Source: DAOPZJ01 sp964587625 (GTDB lineage: Bacteria > Bacillota > Clostridia > Oscillospirales > JAKOTC01). Taken from it: a stretch of 58,333 nucleotides of DNA. The stretch is from contig CAZPLU010000014.1 in the NCBI GenBank assembly GCA_964587625.1, forward strand, positions 1 through 58,333, given 5' to 3'. Positions 33,447 through 41,392 of this stretch are shown here, piece by piece; position 1 is the stretch's first letter, and each line of letters opens with the position of its first letter. A program made the translations under genes and the position numbers. A model generated the notes under the pieces. It saw only the letters and a list, made by a program, of their open reading frames with translations. It did not search any database and was not told where the DNA came from.

Positions 33447-34688
33447 TTATGCCTTGGCGACCTCCATGGCGATTTTTTCCCACTCGACAAGGCGCTTGAA
33501 GTCATACTTCACGGTGCTGACGTCTTTGAGGATGAACTCGACCGGGCAGTTGTTGCGCTCGGCGGCCTTTTTGATATCGGTCAGATAGGCGCGAACCATG
33601 TCGCCGTCAAAAGTCGGGGTTGCAAGATGGGCGGGGTTGGGCTTGGAAGAGAACACATAATCACCCGCGATGGCGGCCGCGCCGACTTCGGGATCGGTCC
33701 ACGGACTCATGCTGACTTTGCGGACATTCGGGATCTTGCGGACCTGTTCCATTTTGCGGTCGAGCGGATCGCAGCACCCGTAATAGACGAGGCCGATGTG
33801 CTTTGCCCACTCTTTGCAATAATCGACCTCGAACTCCTCAAACATCGCCGGAGAGACCGACGAGAGCATCTGGGCGAGGGCATATGCCCAGGTGTCGCGG
33901 GCGCGCACATGCTCGGGGTCAAAACCGGGTTTGGGCAACTCGTCGACAAAGGCCTGGGTGCAGTGGATGGATTCCTGGCTGTGTCCGAGCAGTCCGCGTT
34001 GTTCCAATTCAAGCAGATTGCCGATATACAGATCGGTGAATTTGCGCATGATTTTATGGATGAATTCGGGGCGTTCGGCCATGTCGTACAGCGGGTTTTC
34101 GACCCCGCGGTACATCGCGAGGTGATCCCAGATGTCGTTGGGCGGGTTGACGCCTCTTAAAACCACCGGTAAAATGCCGTCAAACAATTCGTGCGCCTCG
34201 GCCAGTCGCCGCATCGTCGATTCCTCGTTATAGACGATGGGTTTGGGCGTGAGGGCGTCGACGATCTCGTCGGTCTCGAGCTGGTCGTGATAATAATGTC
34301 CCCGGACCTCGCTGCTCTCCTCGAGAGTGGCGGTGTCCTCGCTGACCCTGAGTCCGAAGTCGTGGAGGCCGCTGATCTCCTTGGTGACGGTGAAATGATC
34401 TTTGATGACGGCGTCGCCGGGGATGTATTGAAAGCGGAACAGCATCCGGCGCAGCATCTTTTCGGCGCGCTGCCAATAGGGGTCGGAGGTGACGGCGCCG
34501 GTCAGTTCTTCCTGCGGAAACTCGTTCCAGGGCAGTTGGTCGATGATGACCATCGGGCGGATCGGTTTTAGCCCGTTCAACGCCCGCCAGCCCTTTTCCC
34601 GCTCGATATTGACGGGATCGCAGGCGGCCTCGCGGGTTCTTTTTGCGAGTTCCCGCAGAGCGGAGATTTCCTGTTTGGTGAGATTCAT
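33447..34688 (-). CDS. Uroporphyrinogen decarboxylase-like protein (corrinoid methyltransferase type)
   Basis: A 413-residue protein of the URO-D-like superfamily. It is longer than true HemE, lacks its N-terminal RxPVWxMRQAGR pattern and so is not expected to make haem. The segment LVYYGCCDPLDRK, then KVSMSPWTDPE and DYVFSSKPNPAHLA, is typical of a subgroup near methylcobamide:CoM methyltransferases, in which His or Cys residues bind zinc. A methyl-transfer role is inferred. No corrinoid protein lies nearby. The start is ATG 34688, weakly supported by AAAGGA. Confidence 0.75.
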   Translation of the reverse strand: MNLTKQEISALRELAKRTREAACDPVNIEREKGWRALNGLKPIRPMVIIDQLPWNEFPQEELTGAVTSDPYWQRAEKMLRRMLFRFQYIPGDAVIKDHFTVTKEISGLHDFGLRVSEDTATLEESSEVRGHYYHDQLETDEIVDALTPKPIVYNEESTMRRLAEAHELFDGILPVVLRGVNPPNDIWDHLAMYRGVENPLYDMAERPEFIHKIMRKFTDLYIGNLLELEQRGLLGHSQESIHCTQAFVDELPKPGFDPEHVRARDTWAYALAQMLSSVSPAMFEEFEVDYCKEWAKHIGLVYYGCCDPLDRKMEQVRKIPNVRKVSMSPWTDPEVGAAAIAGDYVFSSKPNPAHLATPTFDGDMVRAYLTDIKKAAERNNCPVEFILKDVSTVKYDFKRLVEWEKIAMEVAKA

Positions 34689-34710
34689 TTTTATTGGTCA
34701 TCCTTTCACA

Positions 34711-35679
34711 TTATTTGTATTTTTTAAGAATGCGAACATCCTTTCCGGTGAGCAGGAAGTCGGCGTATTCGCCCATGATGCGTGAGACCAACCGGCGCGG
34801 ATAGCGCTCGTCGAGTTCGCCGGGTTCGAGGTTGGTGCTGATGATGGAGGGTCTTCGGGCCAACAGCCGGTCGTTGATGATGGTGTATAACTGCGACTGG
34901 ATAAAGGCGTTGAGATATTCCGTGCCCAAATCGTCGAGGATCAGCAGGTCGCAGTTCAATACGGTTTTTAACGTGTCATTGTCGCCGTCGTTGGAAAACC
35001 GCTCGCGGTCGAGTTGCGCGAATAAATCGTTTGCCGGTATGTAAGCGACGGAGAATCCGCGCGATAATACAACCGAGGCGATCGAAAGCGCAAGATGGGT
35101 TTTGCCGAGACCCGGTTGACCCCAAAACAGCAAGCTCTTAGAGGCAAGGGTAAAATTGTCGGCATAGCCGCGCAGTTTATTATAAATTTGCGTCATATAG
35201 GCGCGCGGCGATCCTCCGAGTTTGGGGTCGTTTTTATCGTCGTAAAAGGCGAGGTCGAAGTCCTCGAACGTATGCAACTTCATCGGAGAGCGGGCATTCA
35301 GCGTCCGGGTGTTGATCTCGGCGATCAGTTTTTGAACGCAATTGCAGCGCTTTCCGTCGGTGATGCCGGTGTCCTTGCAGACGGGGCAGGAATAGATCGG
35401 GTCGAGCCAGTTCTCGGGTTTGCCGAGGGAAAATAAAATGCGCTCTTGCTCATTGCGCAGCGCCAAAGAATGACCGGTCAATTTCGACAGGGTATCGGTA
35501 TTGCCTGAGAGGGCGGCGCGCACGATCTCGGCGACGATTTCGGAACACTCGGCGGAGACATCAAAAATGCGCGAATTCAACCGGCGGCATTCTTCAAAAC
35601 GCCGCCGCTGTTCGCGCAGATTCCGTTCGCGGACGGCGGCGAGTTCCTCCGCCGCTTTTCGCAGGATCTCCTCGTTCAT
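34711..35679 (-). CDS. dnaI: Helicase-loader ATPase, DnaI/DnaC type
   Basis: A 322-residue AAA+ protein. N-terminal helices are followed by a cysteine cluster (CPVCKDTGITDGKRCNC, about 120-136) as in zinc-containing DnaI. The ATPase domain has Walker A WGQPGLGKTH and Walker B LLILDDLG. It loads the replicative helicase at origins. The start is ATG 35679 with GGAGGT 7 nt upstream, rather than a GTG nine bases earlier. It lies behind the DnaD gene, the typical clostridial primosome pair. Confidence 0.92.
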   Translation of the reverse strand: MNEEILRKAAEELAAVRERNLREQRRRFEECRRLNSRIFDVSAECSEIVAEIVRAALSGNTDTLSKLTGHSLALRNEQERILFSLGKPENWLDPIYSCPVCKDTGITDGKRCNCVQKLIAEINTRTLNARSPMKLHTFEDFDLAFYDDKNDPKLGGSPRAYMTQIYNKLRGYADNFTLASKSLLFWGQPGLGKTHLALSIASVVLSRGFSVAYIPANDLFAQLDRERFSNDGDNDTLKTVLNCDLLILDDLGTEYLNAFIQSQLYTIINDRLLARRPSIISTNLEPGELDERYPRRLVSRIMGEYADFLLTGKDVRILKKYK

Positions 35680-35707
35680 CGACCGCACCTCCGTTGTTTA
35701 TTTTACA

Positions 35708-36649
35708 TCAAACGTCTTTAATAGACAAGGCGTTTTTCAAAAATTCATCGTTTGCCCCGGCGTCGGTTTTTTTGCGCGAGGTCTTTGAATACCGATTTTG
35801 CTTTTGAGTTTTGGCCTGTTCGAGGGTGGTGACGCCGTTTTCACTCCAGTTATGTAAAATCTTATCGATGTATCGAAAATCGCGTTTTCCGGTCGCCAGC
35901 GCGCATTGGGAATAGGCCTCGGCGATCATCTCGCCGTCGAAGCCGAGTACGGTCACCCAATCGTCGGCGTATTCGCGCTCGCGGGCTACGAGATTTCTGC
36001 CGGTGACGTCCAAGGCCTTGGCCACAATTTCGCCGGAACGGGACTGAGAGGCCAGCGCTTTGAGCTGTTCGTCGGCCTGCCGCTGCGTGACAATGCCGCG
36101 CTCGCCCCAATCCATTGCGACTTTTTTGATATAGGCCATCGAGGTTTTTCCGACCGAGACGCAGTAGCCGACCAATAAAATCATAACGTCCACCGGCAGA
36201 CCCGAATAGTCGCAGAGCGCAACGGTTTGGGAGATTTCGTTTTGCGTCAAAAGGCGGCCGAAGCAACGCTGCATCTGTTCGATTAAAAATTTCAGTTCCT
36301 CGTTGTCTTTGAGCCGCCGCACGGCCTCGTCCGAGGTCATGACCGGAACCGCGGCGACGCTGGCGGGCATGGGTTTTCGGATCGGAACAACGGCCGGTAT
36401 GCCGATTGCAAACGTGAGTTTGCCGCCGCAACGCGAAAACAGGCCGCAGTCCACCCAATACGCCAACGCGTCGCGGACTTCTTTTTCGTCGCAATCCAGC
36501 TGCGCAGCTAAAACATCGGACTGGAAAGCCCTTTCGGTGAGCAGGGTGAACAACACTTTTAACGGGAGCGCGCCGGCGTTTTGAAGAAAGGGGGAAGCGG
36601 GTTTTAAAAATTCCAACCCGCCGGAAAAATCCACGATTTCAAATTTCAT
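35708..36649 (-). CDS. dnaD: DnaD domain replication protein
   Basis: A 313-residue primosome protein. The N-terminal winged helix (about 25-80) is followed by two DnaB_2/DnaD-type domains (about 110-185 and 200-275); the second ends in YIDKILHNWSENGVTTLEQA, the DnaD signature. The C-terminus is charged. By family it remodels origin DNA and recruits the helicase loader encoded next. The GGAGGT ribosome site sits within the last codons of the membrane protein gene upstream (11-nt overlap). Confidence 0.9.
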   Translation of the reverse strand: MKFEIVDFSGGLEFLKPASPFLQNAGALPLKVLFTLLTERAFQSDVLAAQLDCDEKEVRDALAYWVDCGLFSRCGGKLTFAIGIPAVVPIRKPMPASVAAVPVMTSDEAVRRLKDNEELKFLIEQMQRCFGRLLTQNEISQTVALCDYSGLPVDVMILLVGYCVSVGKTSMAYIKKVAMDWGERGIVTQRQADEQLKALASQSRSGEIVAKALDVTGRNLVAREREYADDWVTVLGFDGEMIAEAYSQCALATGKRDFRYIDKILHNWSENGVTTLEQAKTQKQNRYSKTSRKKTDAGANDEFLKNALSIKDV

Positions 36650-37475
36650 CGCCTGTCACCTCCGACGGCTCAAGCGTCAGGGAGAGCCGACCGAAATAGA
36701 GGCCGAACAGCACTGCGAAAAGCAGCGATGAAAACAGCATTTCGCGGTAGACATTGGCGTTGTACAGCAGCCAAAACACCACATCCGATATCGATACAGC
36801 CACCAGCATCCCGGCGCAGGAGCGCAGCCCCGACGCGTTTTGGCGCAGCCCCGCCCTCCCGGCCATCGTGAGATAACAAAAGACCAGCGTCACGAAGGTC
36901 GCGGTGAACAGGCGCGGCAGATACACAGAGATATCGGGCAGGGGGATGAAAAAAGTGCATTCCGAGATCAGATAGGCGAAACTCCAAATCGCCGCAAACG
37001 CGGTTGAGAAACTTTTCAACGCGGCGGATTTCACCGCGCCCGCCGCAAGCAACAGCGGCCCGCTGAAAAACCCGAGACAGGAAAAAATCATCCGCGTGAT
37101 CAAAAACGGACCCTGCGTGACCAAGCTGAGGCGATAGAGCTCTTTGTTGTATTCGGAAAAAATTCCGATGAAAGAAGTGACCGAAATCGCTGCGACAGCA
37201 GCGCCGAGAAAAAAATATTCCCATGAAGTTATGACAAAACGACCCGGCTCCGGGCCGACGCGCCTTTTGCCGGTGACGTGAAGCCAAATGAGCGCCGCTG
37301 CGGCGACAACGGCATATGCATACCCTAAACAATCGCGCAGGATGGCATTGGAGGCGCCCTTTGCCGCATAGGCGTTAACCGCCGTCAAAACGGCGGCAAA
37401 AATAATGCAGACGGCAAAAGTGGTGTTGCTTTTTTTCAAGCCGGTGATCCCCTTTCGTTTGAAACCCCGACGCAT
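36639..37475 (-). CDS. Polytopic membrane protein of unknown function
   Basis: A protein of up to 278 residues with about eight transmembrane helices and no family I recognise. The annotated ATG 37475 has a poor ribosome site. A TTG at 37439 (reading LKKSNTTF, with AAAGGGG about 9 nt upstream) is a good alternative and removes 12 basic residues. It overlaps dnaD by 11 nt, so it is transcribed with the primosome genes. The link to replication may be only positional. Confidence 0.75.
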   Translation of the reverse strand: MRRGFKRKGITGLKKSNTTFAVCIIFAAVLTAVNAYAAKGASNAILRDCLGYAYAVVAAAALIWLHVTGKRRVGPEPGRFVITSWEYFFLGAAVAAISVTSFIGIFSEYNKELYRLSLVTQGPFLITRMIFSCLGFFSGPLLLAAGAVKSAALKSFSTAFAAIWSFAYLISECTFFIPLPDISVYLPRLFTATFVTLVFCYLTMAGRAGLRQNASGLRSCAGMLVAVSISDVVFWLLYNANVYREMLFSSLLFAVLFGLYFGRLSLTLEPSEVTGDEI

Positions 37476-37592
37476 ACCGCGGACAGGTTCCGAATATCTT
37501 TATACGGATCGGCAAACACGTTTCGGTTCGGGTCCGTTATAAACATCCACATCCCATGACTGCAATGGATCGTCATCAAGGAGGAAAAAAAC

Positions 37593-38648
37593 ATGAGAAA
37601 GCTGAAAACCGGCATCGCTTTTGCGGTGATCTGCTTGGTTACGGCGCCGTTATTCGCGCAGGCGGCGTCGAAACTGGCGGAGCCGACGGAGACGCCGAAT
37701 GCATCGCAAGTGGTCACGGTGTCCGAAATCCCGACGATGTCACAGTTTTTTGAGACCATTTACGCCGATATGCACTCGGATTCGGCGGTGGTTGCGGGCA
37801 GCGAATCGGATTACAAGGTTCTTGTTTCCGCAAGCGGCGAGATCGTCACGGTGACGCCGAAGGAATATCTGCGGGGCGCGGTGGCGGCCGAGATGCCGCT
37901 GGAGTATCCCGACGAGGCCCTGAAAGCCCAGATCATTGCGGCACACACTTACGCGGTGAGTTATAAAATCCGTGAACACAACAACCCGACCCCGTCTTTG
38001 AAGGGCGCGGATATCTCGGATGATCCGTCGGTGGGGCAGTCCTATATCGGCGACGCGGGGATTAAAAAGCTGTATCCGGACGATTGGGAGGCGCAGATCG
38101 CGCGCCTTGACGAGTTGATCGAAGAGGTGAGCGATTTGATCGTGATTTATGAGGGCGAACCGATCGTGTCGACCTATCACGCCATCAGCTGCGGGATGAC
38201 GGAGAGCGCCCAAAACATCTGGGGCGCTTATTCGCCCTATTTGGTCGGCGTCAACAGCGTCGAAGACGAGCAATCGCCCGATTTTCTCTCGAAGGTGATT
38301 TTGACCCGGGATGAGGCGGAGACAATTCTTGAAGCGGCCGGATGCGAACTCTCCTCGGATCCGAAAAAGTGGTTTTCGGAGCTCTTGCGAACGCCGGCGG
38401 GATATGTCAGCGCCGCAAAAATCGGGGAACAATCGCTGACGGGCGCGCAATTGCGCGAGCTCTTCGGGCTGCGCTCCGCGTGTTTTGAGGTCGGTTATAA
38501 AAACAGCGCTTTCACATTCACGGTCAAAGGGTGGGGCCACGGCGTGGGGATGAGCCAATACGGCGCGGGCGCGCTGGCAAGAGAGGGGGCGACTTACGCC
38601 GAAATACTGTTGAATTATTATAAGGGCGTCGCTTTGTGTGAACTTTGA
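37593..38648 (+). CDS. spoIID: SpoIID/LytB-domain protein (stage II sporulation protein D)
   Basis: A 351-residue exported protein. An N-terminal signal or membrane helix (about 5-25) is followed by the SpoIID domain, with EYLRGAVAAEMPLEYPDEALKAQ, AHTYAVSY, the HAISCGMTES segment and the C-terminal GWGHGVGMSQYGA. SpoIID is a lytic transglycosylase that thins peptidoglycan during forespore engulfment. AAGGAGG precedes ATG 37593. It is a single gene, ending at a bidirectional terminator. Confidence 0.9.
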   Translation: MRKLKTGIAFAVICLVTAPLFAQAASKLAEPTETPNASQVVTVSEIPTMSQFFETIYADMHSDSAVVAGSESDYKVLVSASGEIVTVTPKEYLRGAVAAEMPLEYPDEALKAQIIAAHTYAVSYKIREHNNPTPSLKGADISDDPSVGQSYIGDAGIKKLYPDDWEAQIARLDELIEEVSDLIVIYEGEPIVSTYHAISCGMTESAQNIWGAYSPYLVGVNSVEDEQSPDFLSKVILTRDEAETILEAAGCELSSDPKKWFSELLRTPAGYVSAAKIGEQSLTGAQLRELFGLRSACFEVGYKNSAFTFTVKGWGHGVGMSQYGAGALAREGATYAEILLNYYKGVALCEL

Positions 38649-38691
38649 CGTGCGCACGGCTCATGAAGATTTTACGGTGGTTATGAAACGC

Positions 38692-38727
38692 ATATCGCCG
38701 CAGCGGGCAGACCCGTTGCGGCGATAT
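38692..38727. terminator. Bidirectional terminator between spoIID and secG
   Basis: A 16-bp stem with one G-U pair (38692-38707 with 38712-38727) and a 4-nt loop, between two convergent genes. T-runs are short on both sides, but stem strength and position support termination. Confidence 0.75.
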
Positions 38728-38742
38728 TTCGCCATGTAACGA

Positions 38743-39168
38743 TTAACCCTCGCTGACCGCGGAAGCCGCCGAGTTTGTCTCGACTGAGGACTCGGCTGAG
38801 GAGACCGCAGAAGTCGTGACTGAGGACTCAAGCGAGGATTGGGCTGAGGAGGTTGCAGAGGTCTCGCTGACGGAGGAGGCGACGCTGCCGGTCTCGCCGG
38901 TTTCGGTCTCGTCCGTTTTGGTGACATTGATGAAAATATTGATTGCAATCGCAAGGACAAACAACGCGACGGATAAAATCTTGGTGATTCGGCTCATGGT
39001 CGCTTCTTTGCTGCGGCTGCTGTGTTTACTGAAAAAACTGTCCGATGCGTCCGCTTGAAATGCGTTGGCGGAGGTACTTGCCCTGTCTTTTTGAGCCAAA
39101 ATGATAATGGTGAGCACGATGGACACCACCAGCAGCAAGGCGCCGGTGACATATTCGAAAACGCTCAT
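38743..39168 (-). CDS. secG: Preprotein translocase subunit SecG with long acidic Ser/Thr tail
   Basis: A 141-residue protein. The first 85 residues are a normal SecG: helix 1 (about 5-25), the cytoplasmic loop ending SFFSKHSSRSKEATMSRITK, and helix 2 (about 63-82). From about residue 86 there is an extra tail of some 55 residues almost entirely Ser, Thr, Ala, Val and Glu, with repeated SS-V/L-E/T units. In known SecG topology this tail would lie outside the cell. The start is ATG 39168 with AGGAGA upstream. Confidence 0.9.
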   Translation of the reverse strand: MSVFEYVTGALLLVVSIVLTIIILAQKDRASTSANAFQADASDSFFSKHSSRSKEATMSRITKILSVALFVLAIAINIFINVTKTDETETGETGSVASSVSETSATSSAQSSLESSVTTSAVSSAESSVETNSAASAVSEG

Positions 39169-39510
39169 GTAAATTCTCCTATCAGTTGTACTTCAGCGGC
39201 AATGCCGCTCACGGCGTGCCGAGACCGTCACGCCCTATATATTAAGGCAAAAGAGGTAAAAGGCGCAAGGGCTATTATAACATGCCGGCCTTGTTTATGC
39301 AAGTGTTTTCATTTGAAAAGCGTAAAATTTCGGTATAATCTGACTGTTTGATAAAACACCGCGCCGGTGCCGTTCGGAGCGGTGCCATTTCGACAGATTT
39401 TTCATACCGCCTGCGATATGCTGATAGGGAATCGCTGATGAATTTACGGGGGGATTTTATCAGCCGTTCGAACGGCTTGCGCCTAAAACCACCGAGAGGG
39501 AGGAAATGAT
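39169..39510. other. Intergenic region upstream of secG and the spoIIA operon
   Basis: No gene of normal length. It holds a plus-strand TATAAT (39334-39339) with a weak TTTGAA at 39312-39317, a palindrome GCCGTTCGAACGGC near 39462-39475 and several short inverted repeats. The spoIIA operon is under sigma-H in Bacillus. GGAGGAAAT at 39499-39507 fits a sigma-H -35, but no matching -10 follows, so I do not call it. Confidence 0.5.
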
Positions 39511-39669
39511 ATGAGGTTCGGTTTTCAAAGCGTGTTTTTGGCCTGTCACAAACAAGAAAGCGGATGGGTGCGGTCTTTCGTTTTGCATCCGTGTCTCAAA
39601 CAGGGACAAGACCCCTTAAAATCTGTGAAAGGAAGGTCCGAATATGCTGATAAAAATTTTACCCGGTAG
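39511..39669 (+). CDS. Possible 52-residue leader protein before spoIIAA
   Basis: An open frame with a strong ribosome site (GGGAGG, 8-9 nt before ATG 39511). It encodes 52 residues beginning MRFGFQSVFLACHKQ, with no family I know, and ends at TAG 39667-39669, overlapping the first 26 nt of spoIIAA in another frame. It may be a real small gene coupled to spoIIAA or a chance frame. Confidence 0.35.
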   Translation: MRFGFQSVFLACHKQESGWVRSFVLHPCLKQGQDPLKSVKGRSEYADKNFTR

Positions 39670-40015
39670 AGTGATTGTTTATTTGAGCGGGGAAATCGAC
39701 CACCATGAGGCCGCGCGCCTGAGACCCCAGATCGACGACACGCTGACGCGCAAACGCCCCGCAGAGGTTGAGCTGGATTTTTCCGATGTGACTTTTATCG
39801 ACAGCTCGGCCATAGGGCTGGTGATGGGGCGGTTTCGCATTGCAGAGGAGTGGGGCGGTAAGGTCGCGGTCAGCGGATTGACATCTCGCCAAAAAAGGGT
39901 GATGAAGCTGGCCGGGCTGGATCGGATCGCACAATTTCGCGAGAGTGAGAAGGGAGGAAACGAACATGAAAGTGGTCAACAAGATGCGGCTGACGGTTCC
40001 GGTAAAGTCGGCTAA
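39644..40015 (+). CDS. spoIIAA: Anti-sigma F factor antagonist SpoIIAA
   Basis: A 123-residue STAS protein. When unphosphorylated, it frees sigma-F from SpoIIAB in the forespore. The phosphorylation site is within FIDSSAIGLV (Ser54/Ser55). The STAS fold ends near residue 100. The last residues (GGNEHESGQQDAADGSGKVG) overlap the start of spoIIAB by 50 nt. GGAAGG lies 7 nt before ATG 39644. First recognised gene of the spoIIA operon. Confidence 0.92.
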   Translation: MLIKILPGRVIVYLSGEIDHHEAARLRPQIDDTLTRKRPAEVELDFSDVTFIDSSAIGLVMGRFRIAEEWGGKVAVSGLTSRQKRVMKLAGLDRIAQFRESEKGGNEHESGQQDAADGSGKVG

Positions 40016-40430
40016 CGAGAGTTTTTTAAGGGCGGTCGCCGGATGCTTCGCGGCGCAGGCGGACCCGCCCTGCGATTTGATTTCGGATGTCAAAACAGCG
40101 GTGAGCGAGGCGGTGACGAATTGTATCGTACACGCCTATCCCAGCGGCACGGGGGAGATCACGATGGCCGCAAAACTGACCGCGGACGGGATGCTTTACA
40201 TAAAGATCTCGGACAGGGGCAAGGGCATTCCGGACATCAAAAAGGCGATGGAGCCGTTGTTCACCACATCGACCGGCGCTGAGCGCTCCGGTCTCGGTTT
40301 TACCGTGATGCAGCAATTTACCGATGACATATCGGTGCGTTCCAAACCCGGAAAAGGCACCGCGGTGACGTTGAAAAAACGGTTGATCAGCCCGGATATC
40401 GAAAAGAGATCCGGCAGGAAAGCGCGTTAG
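39966..40430 (+). CDS. spoIIAB: Anti-sigma F factor SpoIIAB (serine kinase)
   Basis: A 154-residue GHKL ATPase that binds sigma-F and phosphorylates SpoIIAA. The N box is EAVTNCIVHAY, the G1 box DRGKGIPD and the G2 box GAERSGLGFTVM. The start is ATG 39966 with GGGAGG 8 nt upstream, inside spoIIAA. An in-frame upstream ATG at 39945 is less likely. The stop TAG touches sigF. Confidence 0.93.
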   Translation: MKVVNKMRLTVPVKSANESFLRAVAGCFAAQADPPCDLISDVKTAVSEAVTNCIVHAYPSGTGEITMAAKLTADGMLYIKISDRGKGIPDIKKAMEPLFTTSTGAERSGLGFTVMQQFTDDISVRSKPGKGTAVTLKKRLISPDIEKRSGRKAR

Positions 40431-41135
40431 GTGTCCGGGATCGAAACGATGAAGAGCGCACAAAAAGCAAAAAACCGCACCCCGGAACGGGAGCGCCTGA
40501 TCACCGACAATCTCGGTCTGGTCAGAGCGGCCGCACACCGGTTCCGGGGTCGCGGAATCGATTATGACGACTTGTTTCAAGCCGGATGCGTGGGACTTTG
40601 CAAAGCGGCGGACGGGTTTGAACCCGAGCGCGGGCTGTGTTTTTCGACATACGCAGTGCCGGCGATTTTGGGTGAGATCAAGCGGCAGTTTCGCGACGGC
40701 GGCAGCGTCAAAGTGGGGCGGGCTTTGAAACAATTGTCCATGAATGTGGCAAGAGAACGGGAAAAATTTTGCCGCGAACACGGATGTGAGCCGACGGTCT
40801 CCGAACTGGCGGCAATTTTAGGCGTGGATGTCGAGACGGCGGCAGACGCCATCCGAGCTGCCGCTCCGACGATTTCGCTGACCGTCAGCAACAGCGAAGA
40901 AGAGGAGAGCCAGCTCGACATCCCCGTTCCGTTCGAAGAGGAAAAACTGACCGACCGCATCTCGCTTGTCAAGGCCATAAGAGAGTTGGAGGAGGATGAT
41001 CGCGAATTGCTGCGGCTGCGTTATTTTTGTCTGCTGACGCAGACCGAAGCGGCAAAACGATTGGGCATGACACAGGTGCAGGTCTCGCGCCGGGAAAAAA
41101 AACTTTTAGCGGCGCTGCGTGAACTGCTGGATTGA
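40431..41135 (+). CDS. sigF: Forespore RNA polymerase sigma factor F
   Basis: A 234-residue sigma-70 family factor. Region 2 has LVRAAAHRFRGRGIDYDDLFQAGCVGL and GLCFSTYAVPAILGEIKR, region 3 has EHGCEPTVSELAAILGV, and region 4 has LLTQTEAAKRLGMTQVQVSRREKK. It drives the first forespore genes. The start is GTG 40431, right after spoIIAB; ATG 40449 is possible. The stop codon lies inside the -35 box of the next promoter. Confidence 0.95.
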   Translation: MSGIETMKSAQKAKNRTPERERLITDNLGLVRAAAHRFRGRGIDYDDLFQAGCVGLCKAADGFEPERGLCFSTYAVPAILGEIKRQFRDGGSVKVGRALKQLSMNVAREREKFCREHGCEPTVSELAAILGVDVETAADAIRAAAPTISLTVSNSEEEESQLDIPVPFEEEKLTDRISLVKAIRELEEDDRELLRLRYFCLLTQTEAAKRLGMTQVQVSRREKKLLAALRELLD

Positions 41136-41159
41136 CAAAAACGAAATATATGCTACAAT
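41132..41159 (+). promoter_or_regulatory. Promoter of the TPP riboswitch-thiT unit
   Basis: TTGACA (41132-41137), a 16-bp spacer and TACAAT (41154-41159). The -35 box overlaps the TGA stop of sigF. Confidence 0.8.
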
Positions 41160-41170
41160 ATAGCCACAAC

Positions 41171-41350
41171 TGCATTGGGGTGCCGACGAACGGGTCGGCT
41201 GAGAGCGGGTCCCTTGCCCGAAACCCATAGGCCGGAAATCTCGGCCTTGAACCTGATTCGGATAATGCCGACGGAGGTACATGCTTGGCGCGATGATAAT
41301 CGTTCCGCAATGACTTTAAATCCGTCGATCATTGATCGGCGGTTTTTGCT
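41171..41350 (+). promoter_or_regulatory. TPP (thi-box) riboswitch
   Basis: The aptamer (about 41171-41283) has the conserved GGGGTGCC, GGCTGAGA, AACCTGATTCGGATAATGCC and the closing ACGGAGG. Thiamine pyrophosphate binding should favour the downstream terminator (41322-41350) and switch off thiT. Confidence 0.95.
41322..41350 (+). terminator. Terminator of the TPP riboswitch expression platform
   Basis: Stem CCGTCGATC/GATCGGCGG (41322-41330 with 41334-41342, one G-T pair), 3-nt loop, then TTTTTGCTTT, 43 nt before the thiT start. Confidence 0.88.
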
Positions 41351-41392
41351 TTCAAGGAAATGCGGTTGAATACGATACGGGAGGCCATGGAT

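Noticed and set aside
39499..39530. Sigma-H promoter for spoIIA
   Set aside because: The -35 GGAGGAAAT fits, but no GAAT-type -10 follows at 11-12 bp. It is also the ribosome site of the small frame at 39511.
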